Source of the DNA: Amphibalanus amphitrite
Lineage: Eukaryota; Arthropoda; Thecostraca; Balanomorpha; Balanidae
Assembly (NCBI RefSeq): GCF_019059575.1
Contig: NW_024882028.1
Location: 310,001-374,000, forward strand
DNA: 64,000 nucleotides
Direction of reading: 5' to 3'
In this document: one piece after another, positions 34,601 through 46,600 of the stretch
Numbering within the stretch: position 1 is the first letter of the stretch
Layout: every line of letters begins with the position of its first letter
Position numbers and translations under genes: made by a program
The notes under the pieces: model-generated
What the model saw: only the letters and a program-made list of their open reading frames with translations
What the model was told of the DNA's origin: nothing
The model's database searches: none

Positions 34601-37600
34601 AAAAGCGCAGATACGCAGGAGAAGGAAGACAGCAAGCACGCCTGATTAGACTCTCCTATCGGGTTTTCGACAATTTGGTTATACGAATCCGGTGCAGCAA
34701 CCTCTTCCTATCAACAACAAATTAAATCGTACATTTCTTTTTCAACTCAAGATAAACGTTTAACTTAGTTACTGTCTAGTTCGCTCAAGCCTTGATTAAC
34801 TCGAATCTCTGATGACACCCTTGCGCGACTGGACGTTTTACATAAATATGACGTTCTTCTGAGAGCAACGCTCTGATTTTGTAACCCTGGGACGTAACAA
34901 CGATAGTGAACCGCTGATAACGACCCTCGCTTTTTAGATGGCACAACATAGGCATTAACGGCCACTTGGGAGACAATGCTACAAAACCACGCGAAATTTC
35001 AGTTTTACAGTTGCGAAACACATGGGTTTTTGAGGATGATCACCAACGGCATTTTTCTTTGAAAAGTAATATCATTAAAGGGACCCTCCCACCTTCAAAA
35101 TAGTTAATGAATTGGCATGAAAGTGATGTCCCTTGGTTCAGAAAGAGCGAAAACGAATATCTACCAAATTTCACCGAAAAATATTCACTGGTTTTCAAGA
35201 TATTAGGCTTTTACTTTTGTTTACTTTTTGGGATCTCCCCTGTTACTAGCGACTTTATTTGGAAGCAATAATTTGGCAGCCCTTAAGTGCGGCAGACGTT
35301 GCGCGCAAAGCAGCGTATACCACCACGTGTAAACGATGGTTTTAGTCTAAGATTTAAAAATCGTTAGATCTCCGCTGACGTCACAAATTCTAAGGGGGCA
35401 TTCCAATGCATTAGCCCCTTAGAATCCGAAAACTGCAAGTTTGAAATTCCATATCTTCGAATTAAAGCATTTTTCGATGTTGTGAGTGTCCAAACCGGTA
35501 TTTGCAGGTCATGGCCACCAATTTGGCTATCTCAACTCAAAACTAATGTTAAGGTGGGAGGGTCCCTTTAAAGTGCATGCCTGAGTTAAGCGCGCATCCC
35601 TGAACGATCACCAGCACGGCAAAGTACGTCTCCCAGAGCGCCCGATAGCCACATGGCGTTTTCGCTGCCCGGTACGCCGCCCCTACCATCCCTCCAATCG
35701 CCTGCAGGCTGTCAGCGAATCCAAAGTCTGCCGATAGACTACCGGCCCTCGAGAAGTCTATCTTGTTTGCTGAGCTCCGATAGGAAAAAGAAACTTGGCA
35801 TCGAACACGGCGATAGGCAGCGAATAGCGACATGAATATAAAAGCTATATTTGATAGATACATAGGTAAGTACCTACTTTTTAACAAAGATGGGACCAAT
35901 ATTCTATGGCGTTGTTTGTACAATGGAATAAGCCCGCATCATCAATATGAACATCTTTTAACACTTCAAGTCAAATAATTGTGAATAGTTTATCTTTTGC
36001 AAAACGCTCGTTTTTCTTGTTAATTCGTTTTGAATTCAAGTAACAAACAATATTGTAGTCAGACATGTGCATGAATCCGAGAAAATGGATCTGGGATCTG
36101 ATCCCGCGGATCCTGATCTCGGATCCGTCGGGATCATAGATCCAGCTCTTTAATTTATCGAGAGATCCGTAGGGATCATAGATCCGAGTCTAGTATTTTT
36201 GCTTGAGATCCAGTGGGATCATAGATCCTCATTTATTTTTGTTCAACACAGAAATCCCAAAAGATCACTCGTTGCAACTCACAAACGTTCTTATTTAGTG
36301 CTTTTATGTGATAACACGTCATAATCCATAGTTTTATGGCACTTATTGACATAGAAACACTTGGAAACCTGGTTTCGAATGTTGTTCATCAGGTGGGATC
36401 CACTCAGATCATAGATCCATGCTTTTGGTTTATCGTCAGATCCTGTGAGGTCATAGATCCAGGATAAAATTTTCACGCCGGATTCGGTGGGATCATAGAT
36501 CCAAACCTGTAATGTGCCTCGAGATCCACTGAGATTGCATAGATCCATCACTCGGATCCATGCACATGTCTGATTGTAGTGGTATAATATAGTATTACCA
36601 ATGTCTGTGTCTAACTGACTTGCACTGACACCAAATCGTCCACTCTGCTGTTCAAAATCAGTGTGACGTACTCCACTCAACGATCCCGTCTAAAGGTCGG
36701 TTCACCAGTGATCCGCAGATAAAGGTCAGTTCACGCCGCTTCTTGTCAGCGCGGCTGCTGGCGTGGCCGCGCCGAGCGCCGTCCCTCTCACGCGCGAACC
36801 GGGCGCCTGCGGCGAGCTATGCGCCCGCGCGCTGACCAGTGACCGGGGGCCTGGCTCGGCCCGTCAAGGTCCGAGTTCGGTAAACATCGGGCCCTGCGCC
36901 GAGATAAGGCGACGGCGTGCAGTCAACCAATAAACAGCGCCGCCGCCGCCGCCGCCGCAGACTTACGGCTATTTAAACAGAGACCTCTCCTCCATGGTCG
37001 ATGGTAAGTAGTAGTAGAATCGAGAATGAATTCAATATGCGTTGTCTAGGATCATCTTTTCAATTTTTTCCGTTTTCACGAGGTCGCCATTCTGGCTGCC
37101 TGCTTAGATATTCAACAACGCTTTTTTGCCTGGCGTTCATGACAAAACTAGCCGTCTCTGCTATATTGAAGGCAATATAAGACGTTTGCGAATTTAATAT
37201 CATTCCACAAAGACAACGAATGAGGGCAATCATCTGACTTACCACTTGTTTCGCCGTGCAGTCATAGGGCAGCCCCCGCATTCGAACGATGACCTGACCA
37301 CCGAGCTTCAGGAACTCCTGGGCCTCGGTATTTACACCTGGGAATAAAAGCACGACGTTAGTCACACCGGTCGATAGGTACCGAAATAATTGGAAACTCT
37401 CGACAACGAAATACCAAATGTGAGAACAATTAATTCTTTAAGAGTCGAGCAGCGTAGATGAACATGACAATGCTACTGGAACGAGCGACACATCACCTCA
37501 ATGATTATTCGTGCAGATTAAACATGTTGCAGGGCTGCCATCAGACTTCTGTGGCCTTTTTGGAATTTGTCCCCCCAGAGACGGTCTGGTAAGACCCTTC

Positions 37601-40600
37601 CATCCTGTGTGGGCCGCTGACAGTGAGCAGCACGACTAAGATCAACAATTTGATCCCGTGATCGGCGAGCGTGGTCAGCGGTTTGCCGGCGTGTTCCAGC
37701 TCCGAGCCTGTCGACACCATCCCAACACCACGGCCGCCGCCTAATAGAAGGCCATGAAGATAAACATTTACATATTTGCAGAGGCGGGGAGGGGACGGGG
37801 AGAGGGTGAGGTCACTACTGGTCAGTGTCACTGGAGGACCTCAGTCCTGGCCGGAGACAGGCCGGGACAGGCCGAGGGAGGACTGGTGGCAGTGAGTTGT
37901 CCGGTCTGGAACCATCGGTCCGAACATCGCACTGACATGCGTCAATCGGTACAGCTTTGTACAGATCAGTAGAGAGCGCTTGATATTATAGATCAAATCT
38001 CGCCATACGGATATTAGAGGTCGCCAGACACTATCGATCTTATTGCCTTATCTTATGAAAACGGCATCGGATAAATAGAGCTACCTATGTGCAAACGAAT
38101 AATGTGACAAAAGGTAAGCGACTATTGGTAGCTTTGCGTAGTAGTAAGATGTCAAACCTGTAATATATTCGTTAAAGGGACCCTCCCATCTTAACATTAG
38201 ATTTGAGTTGAGATAGCCAAAATGGGGTCCCTGGCTCACAATTACCGGTTTCGGCACTCACAACATCGAGAAATGCCTTAACTCGGAAATATTGAATTTC
38301 AAAATTGCAGCATTTTGATTCAGAGGGGCTAATGCATAGGAATACCCCTCTGAATGTGTGACGTCAGTGCATATTTCTAACGATTTTTAAATGTTTGACT
38401 AAAACGTTTTGTAGCACGCGGTGGTATATGCTGCTTTGCGCGCAACATCTGCCGCGAACGCCGCACTTCCAAAATGAAGTCGCTAGGAACAGCGGAGATC
38501 CAAAAAAAGTAAACAAAAGTAAAAGTCTAATATCTTGAAAACCGGTGAATATTTTTCGGTGAAATTTGGTACACATTCGTTTTTGCTCTTTCTAAATCGA
38601 GCGACATCACTTTCATGCTAATTCATTAACTTTTTTGAAGGTGGGAGGGTCCCTTTAAGCATGAGAAACGTTTAGTCGTTTTTATGCTAAGCCAACATTG
38701 TCAATTTCGAGCTACGCGCAAGAGCGTGTTACCCATGCTCAAAACGAAACCCTCATATGGCAACAACACCAATAAATCACGCAATTCCACCCGTCAAATC
38801 AATCACACGGGTCGCACCCGCGACTGTAAAACACCATAAACCGACGAGTTCCCCTCCATTATCAGCCACCCCGACGGCTAGTTCTGGCCTTTACGGTCCG
38901 TGTGACTTGTATCGAACAAAACGAAAGGCCGACCGACAACATATCGAGGGAGGTGGGGACGGGCAGGAAGACAAGAAGCCAAGAAGACCAGAAGCGTTCT
39001 CTTACTCTGAGCCGTGCTTTATGAGAGCAGATGGTGATTGCATGGAAATGTGAGGACCGATACACAGTCAACCGATCTTTGGGAATCACCATGGACCCAG
39101 TCTTCTCTAGGACCACGTATATCTTGGTAGAATAACCGTCAGACCATCAGAGACCACCAGAGACCTTCGCAGACCATTAGAGATCGTCCGAGACAATAAG
39201 AGACGATCAGAGACCACCAGGACCGTAGCTGATCATAGACCGTACAGCGCACCGCCAGGGACCGTCGCGGCGGTCGGGGATAGCCAGGGACCGTCAGGGA
39301 CCACCGGGGACTGCCGAGGACCGTAGGGCTACGTGGCGCTCCAGATGGCCACAGAGGGGCTGTTTTTATAGCAGGGGAGGGGCGGCCGGTCCTCGGGCCG
39401 GCCGGTCGACTGGGGCTGGGCTGGGCTGGGGCTGGGGCCGAATCTGGTGGTTGTGTGTGTGGGTGTGTGTGCGATCACGCGTCGACGCTAGGCCGCCGTC
39501 GGCTGACGCGCCCGCACCACGTGGGACGCTGACGGACGAGGGGAGAGCCGCAGTTAGGACGTGAGGTAGTCACGCGACCAGTGGGTGCTGAGACTGGAAA
39601 GCATTCAATAGCACATTCCAAGAGACCCCAACGAATGATCCTTCCCGCGGTACGGACTTCGTACTCTGACGCTCTGACAAGACCTGTGTGGCAACAGGCG
39701 ACCCCTGTCCACCCCGATACCACGTGGCCTGGATAACTCCCCCACACCCGGAGACATGCAGCTGCACACGCGATACCACTCTCCGCGTGAACATTCTTCC
39801 GTGCCTCATGGACCTTGAACCCGGCGAAGCAATCTCCACGGTCACGGAGGGACCCTGGGGACCCTCGGGGCCCGCCGACGCGCTCCCTGTCGTCCCGTGT
39901 GCCGGCCGGCCTGCTGACCTATCAGTGGAACGTGCCGGGACGGGGTCGAGGCGTGCTGCAGCTACCAGGCCACGGTCAGGGACTGGGACCAAACACTGTG
40001 CCGGCCGAGCGACCAACGGACGGCCGTGGAAACACTCCACAGCGTGCGAGAGTGGGTATGTCAGTTCCTGACGCGCTCGTAATTTATTGAAACATTTTAT
40101 TACCACCGGACGTTATGGGAACTAATTCAGAATGCATATTTTTTTTTTTTTTGCAAAAATAGATGAATGACTAAGGATTATATGGGACCAAGAGCGGCAT
40201 ACAGGGTGTCTCAAAAGTTCGTATACACATTTCCCATGCCCATAAAGCATATAAAAACCGGCCAAAAACCTAAGGTTTTTGTGTCTGTGTGCACACTAGA
40301 CAAATATGCATGCTTTGACAACTGATTCGGGAGGTTGGAAATCAAACCCTTCGCTGTATCTCCAAAAAATATTTGCCCATAACGATTTTCGTCGCTCCGC
40401 CAGCTGCCGGAGGCTGATAAAAGGTTACAGCGGCGTATTTAGAAAATCGCGAAGGGGGGGCCAAGGGTTTGGAGGGCGCCACCTCACCCAAGGAGGGCGC
40501 CATACGGTCGCGAGATAAAAAATCACTCAACGGGGGGGGGGGGGGGGGTTGGGAGGCGTTTTTTACCATGCCACCAGTTTTTTTTTGCGTAACCTCGTAT

Positions 40601-43600
40601 AGGTCGTGCTGCATTGATTTTGCATCGTGTGTATTCTTTATACTCCAGGTCACAAAAGGTCAAGTGGTCTTGAAATGCTGCGCCGAAGGCGCGCGAAATT
40701 TTTGAAAACAACCTCTTCCTCCGCTTTTTAGGCACGCCTTTTATACGATCACTGTTCAAAGCTCCTCTCGCTCTTTTACCAAATTTGAAGGTATAAAAAA
40801 TACCTAAGGTTTGGTCGGGCCGCTGCCACACAAACTGTATAGAAAGCTTGGCTCATGGGTGTCGATGTATACAAGTTTATTGGCGGTGGCATATCTACGC
40901 ACCAGATCACCGTATCGGATTGATACCGGAGCGCGAGATGCGTAAACATCATCCAAATTACCTCAGACCAGCCTTCATAGCCTTCTCACAGGTGCATACA
41001 GTGTACCCACATAACCAGTTTCAATCACCGAAACTTCAGATGCCTGCTGTTGCGGCCGAACCTGTTGACAATACTTAATCGTAATACATATAGATGCCAT
41101 GATGCACGTAAAGTAGGATCATTCCGTTAAGACCAAAGACGTGTTTTATGCATCGTAGAGCGTAGATAGTTTTGGTAGGTATAGGTACTTCATTCATTGT
41201 GCTGAATGCACGTTCATTTGTGGCAGTTTTCACAGGCAAGACATCAACTATGTGCAATAGAACGACTAAGTTGAAGAACATGCCAAAGGAGTAAATAAAT
41301 GATAGGAGGGCAGCGATCAACGGATGTTGCCAATAGGTAGAAGGGCTGCGATCCACAGGAGGGCGCTAATAGGTAGAAGAGCCCCGATCAACATCCCGAG
41401 TTTCGACAGTAGGGCACCGATAGGTAGGAAGTTGGCGAGCAGCAGGAGGGCGCCAATGGATAGAAGGGCAGCGATCAACAGGAGGGCACCAATAGGTAGG
41501 AGGGCCCCGATCAACAATCAACAGGAGGGCGCCACCAGGTAAGAGGGTGGCGAGGAACAGGAGAGCACCAATAGGAGGGTGGCGATCAACAAGAGGTCGC
41601 CAATAGGTGGGAGGGCGGTCATCAACTGCAAGTCGCCAATGAGCGGAAGGGTGACGATTAAAAGGGGGTGGCAATGGTGAGGAGGGCGCCTTTGCTCAAG
41701 AGGATGACACGAACAGGACGGCGTCTGTGCGGAGGGCGCTGGTCAACAGGAAGGTGCCAGTAGATAGGAGGGCGGTGATCAACAGGAGGGTGCCAGTGGT
41801 TAGGAGGGCGGCGATCAACACGAGGGCGCCAATAGGAGAAGGGCCCCGATTAGCATTCAACAGGAAGGACTAGGGAACCAATAGGTAGGAGGGCGGCACT
41901 GAACAAGAGGGTGCCAAAAGGGAGAAAGGCGGCCTTCAAAATTTCACATGAGGGCGCAATAGGTAGAAGAGCGCCAATAATTATGAGGACGCCGATCAGC
42001 AGAAGGGCGGCAATGTGTAGCAGGGTGGCGACCTACAGGAGGGCGCCTTCGGGTGAGAGGGCGCTTATTTACAGGACAGCGGCTTACATAGGCGACCACC
42101 GTTACGCTTAGAGAGCTACAGCCTACAAATGTGGTTGGAGGGCGCCCGAGGGAGCCCTCCAACCGTATTTGGAGGGCGTATTTGGAATGGGCGTCCTCCG
42201 AGGGCGCCCTCCATCCGTATTTTCCCTGTAAACACATTCGCGATTGGAGGGCGCCCTCCAGTCGCGATTGTTTTTCGATTCGATTATATCACAATTGCAT
42301 TTGCGATTGGAGGGCGCCAAGGCGCCCTCCAATCGCAAAGGGCGCCTTCGGCGCCCAAGGGGGGGGGGCATGGCCCAGTGGCCCCCCTGCCTACGCCCCT
42401 GAAAGGTTACCAGCTTTCAAGCTCTTGTAAGGGAATCCCCTGCAGTTTCTGCGTCGGAATTAGGTTTGATGAGCTCCCCGGCAACATCCGCTTCTCCCTG
42501 AAAGCCGACAGCGTGCATCGACACCATCCGTGAGTATTTTGTAGGTCTTCTCTGGCGCTAACTCCTTCAAGAATGACTGGCGCCGACCTCCCAAGCACCA
42601 TTTTCCTTTTCAAAACAACCCCATTTCTGAACAAATGGGAAGTGCCAGGGGAAAATTTTTCGCAGCATATCGTAGAAGAATGTGTCGGCCATCTGTTTCT
42701 TAGACACATTGTGCAAATTTTGCAAATCCCAAACGCTCGTCATTCCCCATGCCAAGACCTTCGCTGGGTTGCGGAGTGTTTTCCTCAGGAGAGGTTCTGC
42801 TTTGTAAACGGCCAAAACCTGTCCATCGTGTGGTTTTGTCGGGATTTTGTGTCTAAAAGAAAGCTATTCGCTCCAGATCTGCCTCTTGAAACTTCGTAAG
42901 ATAAAACTTTACATTAATTGACACTTTTGGAGGGTCAGTTGTCCTTGGTATTGATGATTTTCGTGTTATTTTCCCCAAAAATGTAGTGTTCTAGATATTA
43001 TAAACAATTTCAAATGATACTTTGTCTTTATTTTACGATGACCTGCAATTTTTGAAACTGGGTAACCTCTGTCTGTGAGCTTCTTGTCGGTTTTCAATAG
43101 TTATGCCTTCATTTTCAGCTGCTTTCCGGAGCACGAGTCTGCTGCCGTACGAGGGTCGTTCAAAACGCTGTTAGTCTCGCATGGTTTTGTCCTTCAAAAA
43201 TTTTAGCCACGTTTTTATTAGATGATCATCATGTTGTACTCATCCTCGCCGACACTTTGCCATGTGTCATTTCCGACTTAACCATTCCCATTACTCCTGA
43301 AACAGAGAGTTTCTCAGCCGATCCGATTTTGCGACCTCCATTTTTATCCTTGACCCATGGTCAGAGATGAACCCTTTTTGTGGGCTCATGAAGGGTCGAA
43401 TGCGTTTGAAAACAATGAGACTGCTTGAGGAAGGTTGTTACCAATGCCCATGCAAAATTTCGACTGTTTATTTATTGTTGATTCAGAATTATTGACAAAA
43501 AAGCATGGCTGGTACCTGTCAACGAACTTTTGAGACACCCTGTAATTAGGTACTCGTGACATCAGCAGTCAGCACTATACTTTCGCTTACTTTTATCACC

Positions 43601-46600
43601 TACTGAAACGTTTCTTTATTGTACAATTAATGCTCCCTTAGCATCAAGTACCTAGGTGATATTTAATTGTAAGCATGTAAAAATACCTAACCTTTACCAC
43701 TCGTGGAAAGTAATAGTACCGAACATATTAGTAGTTTATATCGTCTTCACTTTTTGAAAGCAAATAATCGACCCCTGAGAAACAATACCGTTCACAATTA
43801 ACTAATAACTTCCTTACGTCTGGAGAACCGATTGTGAATACACGTGTGTATACACGAACAATGAAACGTCCTTGGCCTAAAAACAGACGCCTTCGCCAAG
43901 TCCCCGACAGTCAAAAGCCATAACCCAAACAAGACGCGTGTTCAGACCGGCGAGTTACTCGGATCGAGGTGCTATAGGCCACCCTATATGGGACACCCTA
44001 CACACTATTCAGTGCTACCCCCCACTCCTGCGGCAAACAGTCATATACCGCGTGCACAGCGGGCTGACGTTTGCCTCCCCTCCCTCCCTCCTGACGGCAA
44101 ACCTATCGATCGATTGCAAAAAGTGCACTACTGACGTTTAGACGATGTCACATCGGCTGTTAGCCGGGCTAAAGCGGTGGTTTTCCACCTCAGCGCGCTC
44201 TCGAAAACCCAAGTGTTCCACGTCGCTGCATCTAGTGCGACCTTCATTACACCAGGTCACCAGTGGGGAATGGGAGCAGGGAGGGATCAGAAAGGGCAAG
44301 AAGGTAAAAGATGGTCACCGCAACCGCAACGCCGCAACGCGGCATATGCCGTCGCTTTGCATCAGCACGCTTAACCGTCCGTATATGTAGATACAGAGTG
44401 CATGGTGCTCTGCACACTGCACAGTGCAAAATGTACACGCACACGGCACGGCCGTCAGATGGCGTGGCGCGGCGTGGCAATCGTGACGCGGTGACGCGTG
44501 TCGCGATGTGTCGTTTTTGCCGCGGTGCACCACAGCCGCCGCAGCACATGTACCGGCGGATAGCGCCGCACTGTGCGGCCATTTCTCTGCCTCAGGTGTT
44601 CGCTATTGATTAGAAACGGCCGCTTGGCGGCTGACGGGCAAGAGGGCCGACCGACATCGATGCAGCTGCGTTACCCCCCCCCCCCCCCACTGTTTCCCCG
44701 TGTCTTGTCCCACCTGTCCCGTCACCCCCTCCCCCCTCCATTCTGTCCGACATGGGCCGACAACCAACCGAACGCGTTCGGTAGCGTGACGTGGCATACG
44801 TATAGTCGGTCAAATATGTATCTTTCCCGGCCGCCAAGTGGCGCTACGGTCTGGATTCGATAGTTGGCTGAGCCCACACCCCAGCTGCCCTGGCGGCTCT
44901 GGCGGCCCTGTGACGTCACGCGCGGGGGGCGGAGCTACACAGCGGCCGGCTGGAGAGTGACCGCAGACCAGCACTGGACGGCCTCGCCGCCGGGTGCTCC
45001 GGCGGGTCTGGCCGGGAGAGGCGAGCAAGCGGATGCGTTAGGAATCTAACGAATGTGAGGGCAGCGCGATGGTCTAATGATGGCTGTGCTTTCATGCGCC
45101 GTGTAAATTGTAGACTGAGTGCTATGAGCTATCAAAGGATTATCTGGTGTTTCAACAGGGGTCGCTGACCTAAAAATTAAGATGGTTGCTCTTGATACGA
45201 TCGAATGCTTGGTTACGGAGCGAGCGAAGCGAGCGTAGTCTTTCCTTAGATTAACGGAAATTTCTGAGTATGAGCGGCCGGCCGGCCGGCCGGCCGGCCG
45301 GCCGGCCGGCCGGCCGGCCGTGGTCACGCTTTTGCGAGGCTTATATCTCAGCAACCACTTGACCGATTTACACGCGGTAATTTTTGTAGGGTAGCTTCAT
45401 TCCTTCTACCAAGTATTGGACTATTCCTGATGCATGTGGATGACCCCTTATGCACGTGCCACGTGCAAAACGAAGAGATGTCCGTTTTGTAATTGTTGCA
45501 ATATCTCAGTAACTACTTGGCCGATTGCGCTGAAAGTTGGCATGTAGGTAGGCACCCACTAGGCACTGCATATCCATGTGCCAGAGTTGGGGCGCTGCTG
45601 CACGTGCGCACGTGCAGGGGTCGTTTCCAGATCTCGAGAACGGCTCGACCAATTACCCTCAAATTTGGTACACAGTTAGGGACCGGTTAGTAGGGTGCCG
45701 TGCACAAGTCAGTTGGGACCCATTTCGCACGTGCGCACGTGCAGAGTGCCGCTTCCAGATCTCGAGAACGGCTGGGCCGATTGTGCCCAAATTTGGCACA
45801 TCGCTAGAGACCGGTTAGTAGGGTGCCATGCACAAGTCAGTTGGAGGTACCCCCTCGCAATTGCGCACGTGCAAGGCCCACCCTCTCGCTCGCTCCGTTA
45901 GTCGCCCCAAAAGGCGCTATACTGGTGATATGATGATTAGCGCAAGAGAAATATTTAATCGAATTATGACCGGTTATTTACGACCGGCCAATTATTTATT
46001 TATGACCGGCCAACTTGATGTGCGATTTCTGCAACCGTTCTACCCTCATCACTCAACTGAATAATTCTCCCCTTTTCAAAAACGGTGCAGTGATACGGCA
46101 TCTCAAACCTAGAGCGACTACACTCAAGTTCAAGCTAACGGTCTCCACTCTCCAATTCAGATACCTATCGAAACCTTTCCGCGACCCGGTGCTGTGGCTC
46201 AATCAGTGGGCCAGCTGGCCGCAGACCATACCCGCAGGGCATGAACCTTTGACCATATTAGGTCAACACGCCGTGGCCCCAGCCCGCTCGCCAGGTCCGC
46301 GCTCATTGGCCGACGCGGCAACCGCACAACCTGTCCCCTCCCCTCCGTAGTACTCGCAGCGGCCGGCGGATTCAGCCAAGTTACCGACCTGCCCAGCGTG
46401 GGGTGGGCCGGCCGGGAAAGATACATATTTGACCGACTATACGATGAAAAGAATAGACAAACGCTGCACTTGCGTAGCGCGCAATACGCGAGTGAGGTGA
46501 CAAATTTACTCAGCATTTTTGGAATGCGTCAAAGGGAACGGCAGACGCTTTTGGAATGGGGCATCGCCCGAGATATCGCTTCAGTTTAATGTTCAAATGG

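Larger units (their letters stand above)
40438..42401. mobile_element. hAT-like element filled with minisatellite, nested in the mariner copy
   Basis: An 8-bp duplication AAAGGTTA flanks it (40430-40437 and 42402-42409). Ends are CAGCGGCGTA and, in reverse, CAGGGGCGTAGG, both leading into G-runs. Most of the interior (41280-42060) is a degenerate minisatellite with a unit like GATCAACAGGAGGGCGCCAA plus TAGGTAGAAG. At the right it turns into GGAGGGCGCC palindromes. No transposase is seen. Confidence 0.75.
40202..43542 (-). mobile_element. Decayed Tc1/mariner-like element, TA flanked, with a nested insertion
   Basis: Perfect inverted ends of 21 bp (40202-40222 and 43522-43542, starting CAGGGTGTCTCAAAAGTTCG) flanked by TA on both sides. 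On the minus strand, 42407-42899 holds broken frames resembling a mariner transposase core: [21 protein letters not shown], and [12 protein letters not shown] where intact relatives have a conserved Ser-Pro-Asp-Leu-Asn-Pro motif. The catalytic Asp is lost and the frames are shifted, so it is inactive. It lies in the 10-kb ESRP intron. Confidence 0.75.

Noticed and set aside
34765-35021. Minus-strand frames of 66-78 codons next to an AT-rich stretch
   Set aside because: No motif, no start context and overlapping frames.
38757-39053. 98-codon plus-strand frame with basic and acidic patches
   Set aside because: No recognisable domain, no splice context, and it lies in the ESRP intron; kept as unsupported.
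41317-41674. Frames coding [14 protein letters not shown]-type repeats
   Set aside because: Product of the minisatellite, not a membrane protein.
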